Source: Pseudooceanicola nitratireducens
GTDB taxonomy: Bacteria > Pseudomonadota > Alphaproteobacteria > Rhodobacterales > Rhodobacteraceae
DNA: 64,000 nt
Reading direction: 5' to 3'
Assembly: GCF_900109195.1 (NCBI RefSeq)
Contig: NZ_FNZG01000002.1
Coordinates: 8,355 to 72,354 of the forward strand
Position 1 is the first letter of the stretch; each line of letters begins with the position of its first letter. Below, in pieces: positions 45,587 to 53,079 of the stretch. The notes under the pieces were generated by a model. It made no database searches and was not told the origin of the DNA. It worked only from the letters and a program-made list of their open reading frames with translations. A program made the translations under genes and the position numbers.

Positions 45587-46840
45587 TTGAAGAAGAACGT
45601 TCTCATCATTGGCGCCGGCGGCGTCGCGCAAGTGGTCGCCCATAAATGCGCCCAGAACAACGACGTGCTGGGTGATCTGCATATCGCCAGCCGCACGGCG
45701 TCGAAATGCGATGCGATCATCGCCAGCGTGCACGAAAAGGGCGCGATGAAGCAGGACGGCGTCTTTGACGCGCATGCGGTCGATGCGACCAAGTCCGACG
45801 AGGTTGCCGCGCTGATCCGCAAGACTGGGGCCGAGATCGTGATCAACGTCGGCACCGCCTTCGTGAACATGCACGTGCTGGACGCCTGCATCGAAACCGG
45901 TGCCGCCTATATCGACACCGCCATCCATGAAGAGCCCGACAAGATCTGCGAAACCCCGCCGTGGTACGCCAACTATGAATGGAAGCGCCGCGACACCTGC
46001 ACCGAAAAGGGCGTGACCGCGATCCTGGGTGCGGGTTTCGATCCGGGCGTGGTGAACGCCTATGCCCGCTTTGCCATCGACCAGATGGACGAGGTCAAGT
46101 CGATCGACATCGTCGACATCAACGCGGGCTCGCATGGCAAGTATTTCGCCACGAACTTCGACCCGGAGATCAACTTCCGCGAATTCACCGGCGTGGTCTA
46201 CTACTGGGAAGACCAGCAGTGGAAGGAAACCACCATGTTCGCCAGCGGCCACGAATGGGATCTGCCCGTCGTCGGCCCGTCCAAGGCCTATCAGTCCGGC
46301 CACGACGAGGTGCATTCGCTGGCGACCAACTATCCGCAGGCCGACGTGCGCTTCTGGATGGGGTTCGGGGACCATTACATCAACGTCTTCACCGTGCTGA
46401 AGAACATCGGCCTGCTGTCGGAACAGCCCGTCACCACCGCCGAGGGCCAGGAGGTCGTGCCGCTGAAGGTGGTCAAGGCCTGCCTGCCCGACCCGGCCTC
46501 GCTGGCGCCGAACTACACCGGCAAGACCTGCATCGGTGACCTGGTCAAAGGCGTGAAGGACGGCCAGGAGATCGAGCTGTTCGTCTACAATGTCGCCGAT
46601 CACAAGGACGCCTATACCGAGGTTGGCAGCCAGGGGATTTCCTATACCGCGGGCGTGCCTCCGGTTGCAGCGGCCATGCTGGTGGCAACTGGCGAATGGG
46701 ACGCCAAGACCATGAAGAACGTCGAGGAACTGGACCCCAAGCCCTTCTTCACACTGCTGGACCGGATCGGCCTGCCGACCCGCGTCATCAAGGGTGGCCT
46801 GGGCGGCGAAGACATGGCCTGGACCGACTACCAGGGCTAA
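45587..46840 (+). CDS. Carboxynorspermidine/carboxyspermidine dehydrogenase (saccharopine dehydrogenase family), TTG start
   Basis: 417 aa. NAD(P)-binding Rossmann loop VLIIGAGGVAQVVAHKCAQ at the N-terminus, then VDATKSDEVAALIRKTGAEIVINVGTAF, DTAIHEEP, AILGAGFDPGVVNAYARFA and the Lys1-type C-terminal domain. It links putrescine (or diaminopropane) to aspartate semialdehyde by reductive amination to give the substrate of NspC. TTG at 45587 is chosen as it gives MKKNVLIIGAGG, with GAGGGGA upstream. A strong terminator follows, so nspC and this gene end a unit. Confidence 0.92.
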   Translation: MKKNVLIIGAGGVAQVVAHKCAQNNDVLGDLHIASRTASKCDAIIASVHEKGAMKQDGVFDAHAVDATKSDEVAALIRKTGAEIVINVGTAFVNMHVLDACIETGAAYIDTAIHEEPDKICETPPWYANYEWKRRDTCTEKGVTAILGAGFDPGVVNAYARFAIDQMDEVKSIDIVDINAGSHGKYFATNFDPEINFREFTGVVYYWEDQQWKETTMFASGHEWDLPVVGPSKAYQSGHDEVHSLATNYPQADVRFWMGFGDHYINVFTVLKNIGLLSEQPVTTAEGQEVVPLKVVKACLPDPASLAPNYTGKTCIGDLVKGVKDGQEIELFVYNVADHKDAYTEVGSQGISYTAGVPPVAAAMLVATGEWDAKTMKNVEELDPKPFFTLLDRIGLPTRVIKGGLGGEDMAWTDYQG

Positions 46841-46871
46841 GGGCTTAAGGCCCCTTCCCCAAGCACCAAAG

Positions 46872-46900
46872 ACACCGGCGGTCCCCCCGCCGGTGTTTTT
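46872..46900 (+). terminator. Intrinsic terminator after the carboxyspermidine genes
   Basis: Stem ACACCGGCG (46872-46880) with CGCCGGTGT (46888-46896), 7-base loop, followed by TTTT. Also the convergent end of the 46925 gene. Confidence 0.92.
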
Positions 46901-46924
46901 CGTTCCGGCCCCCGGTGTGATCCG

Positions 46925-48262
46925 TCATTCGGCCGGGTGACCGGCTCCGGTCCCGGCCCGGGTGCGACCCGCGCGGGTGGCGCTGGCGATCTGATCTTCG
47001 CGGATCTCGGCGGCGTGGATGCCCAGCATCAGCAGGCCGGGCCAGATCAGATAGGCCTCGATCTCGACGTTTTCGCCGAAGGACAGCAGAAGGATCGTCA
47101 TCATGATGCCCAGGGGAAGACGTCCGCGCGGGCCACGGGCGGCGTCGACCAGGGCGATCCCGGTCTGCCAGACCACGGGCACAGTCCAGGCCAGGAAGCC
47201 CACGACCCCCTTCACGAACAGCAGCGCCCACCAGGTGTGGTGGCTGCCGATCGGCATGTATTCCACGATATGCGGTCCCGGCTGGACGCGGCCATGACCG
47301 AACCACCAGGCCTCGTGTTCCCATCGTTCGACCGCGATGCGTTGCAGGGTGGCGCGGACCCGGGTGCTGTCGGCGCGGGCCCCCTTGAAGGCGGCGATGC
47401 CTTCCTTGAGCATCTGCACCAGCGCCGGGCCGAACATCGCCAGGGACGCGGTCAGCGCCGCAAGGACGTGCCAGGCCCAGCCCTTCATCACCAGCGGCAG
47501 CATACGTGGCCCGATGGTGCAGGCGACCAGCCCGACCAGGCCCATGCGCGACTTGGACATCAGGATCATCGCCATGCCCGCCGCCAGGCCGATGGCGCGC
47601 CATTTGCGGTCTTTCTCTTCCAGCGCGAAACAGACCTGGATAACGCCCAGCAGCGCCGCGAAGGGCGACCAGGGCGCATAGAACTGCCAGCGTGGCGTCC
47701 AGCTGCCGGGATCCCAGGTGAAGAAGAAGACGGTGAAATATTCCGGCCCCGGCCCGCCCACGGCCTTGAGAGGAGAGGTGAAGATCCGTTCCGGCAGGCC
47801 GACATAGGGCGCGACCGCCAGGATGGGCAGCAGGGCCAGCGTCCAGATGCCGATGATGCACTGCCCCCGGATGACGATATCCCGGCGGATCGGCAGCACC
47901 GCGCCGGCCAGCGGAAACAGCGCCAGAAGCGCCCAGCCCTTGGCCCATCCGATCGAGGATTTGATCGTCGTCTTGGTGCCGAGGTTCCAGTTCAGATGCC
48001 CGACCCAAAGCGCGATCAGCATCACGATCATGCCCAGGATCCAGGCCCAGACCACCGGCGGGATCGGCCCCCTGGCGCGCAGGTCTTCACGGATGGCGGG
48101 GCCAAGGTACAGCACCAGGACCGCCAGCCCCGCCATCAACCAGGCCAGCACCGGCCCGACAACGTAAAGCGCGCCCAACCCGTAGAAGGGCCATGTCCAG
48201 CGCAGGGTGAACATCACCATGCGCTCTGCCAGGTTGGCGGGGACAAGGGGCGTTGTGGTCAT
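46925..48262 (-). CDS. O-antigen ligase/polymerase-like (Wzy-type) membrane protein
   Basis: 445 aa with ten or more hydrophobic segments. The long periplasmic part near residues 320-370 carries EHEAWWFGHGRVQPGPHIVEYMPIGSHHTWWALLFVKGVVGF, with the G-H-x-H-N/T-like pattern of WaaL/Wzy proteins (here SHHTWW). Its place beside a Wzz-like gene favours a polymerase of the cluster. The ATG at 48262 is chosen; an in-frame extension of 20 residues is Pro/Arg-rich and would overlap the neighbour. It ends the minus-strand unit. Confidence 0.82.
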   Translation of the reverse strand: MTTTPLVPANLAERMVMFTLRWTWPFYGLGALYVVGPVLAWLMAGLAVLVLYLGPAIREDLRARGPIPPVVWAWILGMIVMLIALWVGHLNWNLGTKTTIKSSIGWAKGWALLALFPLAGAVLPIRRDIVIRGQCIIGIWTLALLPILAVAPYVGLPERIFTSPLKAVGGPGPEYFTVFFFTWDPGSWTPRWQFYAPWSPFAALLGVIQVCFALEEKDRKWRAIGLAAGMAMILMSKSRMGLVGLVACTIGPRMLPLVMKGWAWHVLAALTASLAMFGPALVQMLKEGIAAFKGARADSTRVRATLQRIAVERWEHEAWWFGHGRVQPGPHIVEYMPIGSHHTWWALLFVKGVVGFLAWTVPVVWQTGIALVDAARGPRGRLPLGIMMTILLLSFGENVEIEAYLIWPGLLMLGIHAAEIREDQIASATRAGRTRAGTGAGHPAE

Positions 48263-48266
48263 CGCG

Positions 48267-49757
48267 TCACTCGGCCGGGACCAGCAGGCCACGGGGCGGG
48301 CGGGACGCGCCGGGGGTGTCACCGCCGTCCTTCAGCAGGCGGTCGATCAGCGACCGGCGGGTCCAGCCCAGGGTCAGGCCGATCAGCAGAAAGATCATCG
48401 CGGCCACACCCGCGGCAACGGCCAGCTTGCGGCGCGGCGAAGAGGGTTCGGTCGGAAGCGACGGGTCTTCAAGCACCTGCACCAGCGGGTACGACGCGAA
48501 AAGATCGGCCTTGTTGGTCTGGGTGCGCGCGATGGCAGAGGCAAAGACCGCCTCGGCCACGGCGAAGTCGCGTTGCAGATCCTCAAGCCGGGCGGCGGGT
48601 TCGATCAGCGCCATCTGGCGGGCACGAGCCTGATCCAGGCGCAGCACGGCCCCGGCGTATTCGGCGGCCAGGCCCGCGCGCTCGGCTTCAAGAGAGACGA
48701 GATCGCTAAGCAGCCCGGCGCGGTTGCCCACATGGGACATGTCCAGCGCAGACAGTTCACGCTGGTCCAGGTCGGTGATCGCCTGGGCGCGGGTCATGGC
48801 CGCGGCCTGGGCGGTGTCGTAACTGCCCTTGGCGGCGCGGACTTCGGGGTGGCGCGGGCCAAAGCGGGCCTGTTTGCGGGACAAAAGCGCCGCTTGGTCG
48901 GAGGCTTCTTCGGTCAGCGCGATAAAGGTCGTGTCGGCATGCAGTTTCAGCGCGGCCGCCGCCAGACGCGGGGTGGTCTGCAACGCCTGGGTCAGGGCAT
49001 TCACCGCTTCGGTCTTTTCGGCCAGCGTGGCGGCCATGTCATCGGCGCGGCGGGCCAGTTCGTCGGTCTCGGCCACCAGCGCGTCGAACTGATCGGCAGA
49101 GATCAGGCCGGTTTCCTTCTGCAGGCGGGAAATCTCTTCGCGGGTGGCCAGCACCGACAGGCGGTAGTCGTCGATCGCTTGGCCGGCGCCGGTTTCGCGC
49201 ATGTCCAGTTCGTCGTTCCGCAGGGCCTCGATCTCGGTGAAGAAGGCGGCCAGCAGGGCGTCGCCACGGGCGCGGGCATCCTCGGGCGAATTGCCGACGA
49301 TGCTGACGTGGATCAGGCCAGTCTGGTCCACTAGCTCGATCCGGGGCTGACCGAAATCGCGGGCCTCCATGTCGACGGCGGCGGCGGCGGAATCCAGGAT
49401 GCGGCCCGCGACCAGCAGGCGCTTGTAGGTCTCGGTCGGGCTGACCGAAGTATGCGCGTAGGGAGAGCTTGCATAGGACGACGCCTGGCCGATCCGGTCC
49501 AGGTTGACCGAGGCCGACGCCCCGGAGCCCGGCAGGATCAGCGACAGGCTTGAGGTATAGCGCAGCGGCGCGGACGACAGATAGGTGGTGATCGGCATCC
49601 AGATGCAGACCGCGCCGATGGCCAAGAAGCCAAGATAGCGCGGCAGGCGGCCCGCATCGCTTAGGCGTCCACCCCGCAGCAGACGCGCGGGCGTGATACT
49701 AAGGATGGGGCGCCGGATCAGGGCGGGGATGCGGAATTTGAAGCTGTGTCCTGGCAT
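48267..49757 (-). CDS. Wzz-type chain-length determinant protein
   Basis: 496 aa. Helix 1 is at about 42-62 (YLGFLAIGAVCIWMPITTYL). A periplasmic domain follows (RYTSSLSLILPG), with a long coiled coil (about 175-430, rich in E, A, L, R, with periodic heptads). Helix 2 is at about 458-478 (LAVAAGVAAMIFLLIGLTLGW). This is the two-helix PCP layout without a kinase domain. The ATG at 49757 has AAGGAGAGACCC in front. It likely sets polymer length with the Wzy-type protein downstream, 4 bases away. A CTATCC-N4-GGA palindrome lies about 90 bases upstream of its start. Confidence 0.86.
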   Translation of the reverse strand: MPGHSFKFRIPALIRRPILSITPARLLRGGRLSDAGRLPRYLGFLAIGAVCIWMPITTYLSSAPLRYTSSLSLILPGSGASASVNLDRIGQASSYASSPYAHTSVSPTETYKRLLVAGRILDSAAAAVDMEARDFGQPRIELVDQTGLIHVSIVGNSPEDARARGDALLAAFFTEIEALRNDELDMRETGAGQAIDDYRLSVLATREEISRLQKETGLISADQFDALVAETDELARRADDMAATLAEKTEAVNALTQALQTTPRLAAAALKLHADTTFIALTEEASDQAALLSRKQARFGPRHPEVRAAKGSYDTAQAAAMTRAQAITDLDQRELSALDMSHVGNRAGLLSDLVSLEAERAGLAAEYAGAVLRLDQARARQMALIEPAARLEDLQRDFAVAEAVFASAIARTQTNKADLFASYPLVQVLEDPSLPTEPSSPRRKLAVAAGVAAMIFLLIGLTLGWTRRSLIDRLLKDGGDTPGASRPPRGLLVPAE

Positions 49758-49846
49758 GGGTCTCTCCTTGTGAGAGAGCGTAGCGCGGGGCGCTTTCCGA
49801 AGCATCTGCGCGGGCGGGTGGGCCTGTGGCGCAGAGGGTTGGGGGA

Positions 49847-49864
49847 CCTATCCGATCGGACAGG
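49847..49864. promoter_or_regulatory. EPS-cluster palindrome, site 1
   Basis: CCTATCCGATCGGACAGG, an 18-base palindrome with one mismatched position, 90-107 bases upstream of the Wzz-type gene start and downstream of the LuxR-type regulator. It is one of four intergenic copies of a CTATCC-N4-GGATAG-type motif in 49.8-56.9 kb. Probable operator, see findings. Confidence 0.6.
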
Positions 49865-49917
49865 TGGCCCCGGCACGACCGCCCGTCTGGGCGCGGTGCG
49901 GGGGCCTGAAGGGGGCC

Positions 49918-50535
49918 TTAGAACAGGCCCTCTTCCTTGGCGATCATGGCCGCCTGGGTGCGGTTGGCCGCGCCGATCTTGCGATACAGCGTCTTGACGT
50001 GCAGCTTCACCGTGGGTTCGCGGATGTCGAGATCGCGGGCGATTTCCTTGTTGGACTTGCCCTGCGTCAGACCTTCCAGCACCTCGTATTCGCGCTGCGA
50101 CAGCTGTTTGGCCAGCGGGTGTTCCTGGGCGTCTTCCTCGCTTGCGCGCATGAAGTCGAGAGGGGCGTATTGTTCGCCAAGCGCCATGAAGCGCAGTGCG
50201 TTGACCAGCGACTTGGCCGAGAGCGTCTTGGGCAGGAAACCGGCAGCCCCGGCAGCCAGCGCTTCCTCGGCGGTGTCGCGCTGCGCGGTGCCCGAGATGA
50301 TGGCGACGCGGTGGCCGCCCGGCATCTCCATGATGCGGCGCAGACCGTCCAGGCCGTTCATCCCCGGCATGGTGAAGTCCAGCAGGATCAGGTCATAGAC
50401 CTCGCCCGCGGTCAGGCGGGACACGACCGATCCCAGGTCCTCGACGCTTTCGGCGTCCATGCCCGGTTCGTTGTCGATATAAAGAAGCAGGGTATCGCGC
50501 AGCAATTCGTGGTCATCGGCAATCAGGATACGCAT
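49918..50535 (-). CDS. LuxR/NarL-type response regulator
   Basis: 205 aa. The receiver domain has ADDHE at the front, phospho-acceptor Asp53 in LILLDFTMPG, and Lys103 in GFLPKTL; the C-terminal LuxR helix-turn-helix (about 140-200; LSQREYEVLEGLTQGKSNKEIARDLDIREPTVKLHVKTLYRKI) follows. The ATG at 50535 starts MRILIADDHE; an in-frame reading upstream by 49 codons has no conservation. It has no dedicated kinase next to it, but a hybrid kinase with an HPt domain is 2.5 kb away in the same cluster. It is the natural candidate for binding the shared palindromes. Confidence 0.93.
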   Translation of the reverse strand: MRILIADDHELLRDTLLLYIDNEPGMDAESVEDLGSVVSRLTAGEVYDLILLDFTMPGMNGLDGLRRIMEMPGGHRVAIISGTAQRDTAEEALAAGAAGFLPKTLSAKSLVNALRFMALGEQYAPLDFMRASEEDAQEHPLAKQLSQREYEVLEGLTQGKSNKEIARDLDIREPTVKLHVKTLYRKIGAANRTQAAMIAKEEGLF

Positions 50536-50960
50536 TACAGAACTGTCCGCTTTGTTCACGGGGCCACCAAAAGGCCCGGCATGTCTTTGAAAGGTCACTC
50601 TATACACCTCCGACCTGGTTGTCGCGCGAATGCTGGGACCCGCGGCGATCCATTGCTCAGTCAAATTTGGCCCGACGCTCAATCGGGCGCTCTATTTAAT
50701 GGTATATTAACCACTATGAATTCGGCGTTTCTATGGCGAGGAGGGACAGATCCCCTATCCAACCGGATAGCCGGCCCCGTCAGACCGGGTGTGCCCCGCC
50801 CCGGGCGGAGGGGGACAGGACCCCTGTCGGAAGCGCGGGCCATCCACGCAGGTCACCCATGATCCGACCGGGGCGCGCACCTGTCCGGGCGCGGCGTTGA
50901 GAGACAGGGGCACGGCACGGCACGGTTAAGGCAATCGAACGCCAACAACGGATCGCCGCC
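50536..50960. other. Divergent promoter region with regulatory palindromes
   Basis: Gene-free region of 425 bases between the LuxR-type gene and the GT26-transferase fusion. It contains an AT-rich stretch (TATTTAATGGTATATTAACC, 50693-50712) that may hold a promoter. It also has the site-2 palindrome CTATCC-AACC-GGATAG (50755-50770), an outward pair GACAGG-ACC-CCTGTC (50814-50828), and GGGACAGATCCCC just before site 2. A minus-strand frame at 50780-50962 is open but has no ribosome site and no recognisable product. Confidence 0.6.
50755..50770. promoter_or_regulatory. EPS-cluster palindrome, site 2
   Basis: CTATCCAACCGGATAG: perfect half-sites CTATCC and GGATAG separated by AACC. Between the divergent LuxR-type gene (start 220 bases away) and the GT26-transferase fusion (190 bases away). 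Confidence 0.6.
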
Positions 50961-52391
50961 ATGACCTATGCCAACCACACCGACTTTGCCCTGATCCCCG
51001 CCCAGGACGTCGCACCCCGCGCCGCAAGGACGGATGCGCTGTCCACGATCCGGCTTTTCAACATCGACGTCGTGTCCGCCAGCACCGAGACGGTGATCAC
51101 CCGGCTGCTAGAGCCCGGCCGCCGCAGCCGCGTTGCATTCCTGAACGCCCATTGCGGCAACGTGATGGCCCATGACGCCGATTACGCCGACGCTCTGGCC
51201 ACCGCCGACATGGTTCTTCCTGACGGCATCGGCGTCGAACTGGCGGCCCGGATGACCGGTGAACGCTTTGTCGCGAACCTCAACGGCACCGATTTCACCC
51301 CCGCCCTGCTGCGCCGCGCCGCTGCCAAGGGGTTGTCCGTCTTCCTTCTGGGCGCCCGCCCGGGCGTGGCCGAAGATGCGGCGAACAAGCTGTGCCTGGA
51401 CATCCCCGGGTTGCGCGTTGTGGGCACCCGTGACGGATACGACGGCATGGCGGATGACACCGCGACGATCGCCGCGATCAACGCCGCGCAGCCCGATATC
51501 CTTCTGGTCGCCGCCGGCGTGCCGATGCAGGACCTCTGGCTGGCTCGCAATGCCGCCCGGCTGCATCCGCGTATCTGCCTGGGCGTCGGCGCGCTGTTCG
51601 ACTTCCTGGCCGGCCGGGTGCGCCGCGCCCCGGACTGGGTGCGCCGGGCCAAGTCCGAATGGATGTGGCGCCTGGCGATGGAGCCGCGCCGCATGGCCCG
51701 CCGCTATCTGATCGGCAATGCCACCTTCATGGCCCGCGCCGCCGTATCGGCCCTGCGCCAGGGTCAGGACCAAGGCCAGAATCGAGGCGTCGGATCGCTG
51801 AACGTCAGCCGCGTGATGGATGTGGCACTGGCGGGCGGATCGCTTCTGGCGCTGGCCCCGGCCGCGCTTCTGGTGGCGGCGGCGATCAAGCTGGAAAGCC
51901 CCGGCCCGGTGTTCTTCCGCCAGACCCGCGTTGGCAAGGACGGGCGGCAGTTCTCGATGCTGAAGTTCCGGTCGATGCACGTGGACGCCGAAGCGCGCCG
52001 CGCCGCATTGCTTGCGAGTTCGGACCGGGAGGGTGTCTGCTTCAAGTCGCGCAACGATCCGCGGGTGACCCGCATCGGGCGCGTCCTGCGCCGCTTCTCG
52101 ATCGACGAGATGCCGCAGATCTGGAACGTACTGCGCGGCGACATGGCCCTGGTCGGCCCCCGCCCTGCCCTGCCCTCCGAGGTGGCGCAATACCCGGCCC
52201 GCGCGTTGGAGCGACTGGCCTGCAAGCCCGGGCTGACCGGCATCTGGCAGGTCTCGGGCCGGGCCGAGATCGGGTTCGACAAGATGATCGACATGGATGT
52301 GGCCTATGTCCGCTCGCGCTCGACCCTGCTGGACGTGATCCTGATCGCCATGACCTTCAAGGCGGTGCTGGGCGGACGCGGGGCCTATTGA
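50961..52391 (+). CDS. GT26 (WecG/TagA) plus undecaprenyl-phosphate sugar transferase fusion
   Basis: 476 aa, two enzymes in one chain. Residues 30-245 are a WecG/TagA/CpsF domain: AFLNAHCGNVMAHD, ADMVLPDGIGVELAARM, NLNGTDFTPALL, FLLGARPGVAEDAA, GVPMQDLWLARN and CLGVGALFDFLAGRVRRAP. From 280, a WcaJ-like sugar-1-phosphate transferase: one helix (DVALAGGSLLALAPAALLVAAAIKL), then PVFFRQTRVGKDGRQFSMLKFRSM, RFSIDEMPQIWNVLRGDMALVGPRPALP and KPGLTGIWQVSGR. The second half starts the lipid-linked repeat unit, the first probably adds the next sugar. The order (GT26 first) is found in some alphaproteobacteria. It starts the plus-strand part of the cluster. Confidence 0.9.
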   Translation: MTYANHTDFALIPAQDVAPRAARTDALSTIRLFNIDVVSASTETVITRLLEPGRRSRVAFLNAHCGNVMAHDADYADALATADMVLPDGIGVELAARMTGERFVANLNGTDFTPALLRRAAAKGLSVFLLGARPGVAEDAANKLCLDIPGLRVVGTRDGYDGMADDTATIAAINAAQPDILLVAAGVPMQDLWLARNAARLHPRICLGVGALFDFLAGRVRRAPDWVRRAKSEWMWRLAMEPRRMARRYLIGNATFMARAAVSALRQGQDQGQNRGVGSLNVSRVMDVALAGGSLLALAPAALLVAAAIKLESPGPVFFRQTRVGKDGRQFSMLKFRSMHVDAEARRAALLASSDREGVCFKSRNDPRVTRIGRVLRRFSIDEMPQIWNVLRGDMALVGPRPALPSEVAQYPARALERLACKPGLTGIWQVSGRAEIGFDKMIDMDVAYVRSRSTLLDVILIAMTFKAVLGGRGAY

Positions 52392-52445
52392 TCCCGCAGC
52401 AAAACCAAGGAAACCGGCGCGGATTTAGCGCCGGACCGGCAAGAA

Positions 52446-52484
52446 GGGATAGGCGCCTATCCGATCGGATACAGCGCCTATCCC
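52446..52484. promoter_or_regulatory. EPS-cluster palindrome, site 3 (nested)
   Basis: Outer perfect 11-bp arms GGGATAGGCGC (52446-52456) and GCGCCTATCCC (52474-52484) enclose the perfect 14-base palindrome TATCCGATCGGATA (52458-52471). Thus four half-sites alternate: GGATAG, CTATCC, GGATAC, CTATCC. It lies 73-111 bases upstream of the next gene (52557) and after the fusion gene. It could also form a transcript hairpin, but there is no T run. Confidence 0.65.
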
Positions 52485-52556
52485 GACGCCATCGCGACGG
52501 CACCCCTTACCCTTTGTTACCTTATTTCCAGCAGATTGAGCATTTCGGAGGCTGCA

Positions 52557-53072
52557 ATGTTGACGACGACGACCAAGACCGCCCTTTCCACCATCGCCGC
52601 GCTGTGCCTTGCCGCGTCCGTGCAGGCCGCCGACCTTGGCCAGCCCGAGGGTGAGACGATCCTGACCATCTCGGGCGAGATCACGACCACCAATGCCGGC
52701 GCGACCGCCACCTTTGACCAGGCGATGCTGGAGGCGATGGACACCGTCACCTACGAAACCGAAACGATCTGGACCGAAGGCCCCCAGACCTTCACCGGCG
52801 TTCTGCTGTCCGATCTGATGGAACTTGTCGGCGCGACGGGCGACAGCCTGGCCGCCACCGCGATCAATGATTACGCGGTGAAGATCCCGGCGACGGATTG
52901 GGTGGATGGCGGGCCGATCATCGCCTATCTTCAGAATGGCAATCCCATGTCGGTACGGGACAAGGGCCCGCTTTGGGTCATCTATCCCTACGATGACAAC
53001 CCCGATTACCAGAGTGAGGTGACCTATTCCCGCAGCATCTGGCAGCTCGACCGGATCACCGTCGAAAAGTGA
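52557..53072 (+). CDS. Periplasmic molybdopterin-fold (SUOX-like) protein
   Basis: 171 aa. Signal peptide MLTTTTKTALSTIAALCLAASVQAA. The rest resembles the oxidoreductase molybdopterin-binding fold in reduced form: ILTISGEI, FDQAMLEAMDTVTYETETIWTEGPQTFTGVLLSDLMELVGATG, DYAVKIPATDWVDGGPIIAYLQNGNPMSVRDKGPLWVIYPYDDN. The cofactor-binding Cys of sulfite oxidase is absent, so it may bind something other than Moco. The ATG at 52557 has CGGAGG upstream. It lies 7 bases before the hybrid kinase gene; such pairs occur in Rhodobacteraceae, where it may be a sensor partner. That role is inference. Confidence 0.75.
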   Translation: MLTTTTKTALSTIAALCLAASVQAADLGQPEGETILTISGEITTTNAGATATFDQAMLEAMDTVTYETETIWTEGPQTFTGVLLSDLMELVGATGDSLAATAINDYAVKIPATDWVDGGPIIAYLQNGNPMSVRDKGPLWVIYPYDDNPDYQSEVTYSRSIWQLDRITVEK

Positions 53073-53079
53073 TCTCGAC

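Noticed and set aside
50780-50962. Minus-strand frame of 60 codons in the LuxR-fusion gap
   Set aside because: Arg/Pro/Ala-rich product, no ribosome site, and it lies across the palindromic regulatory region.
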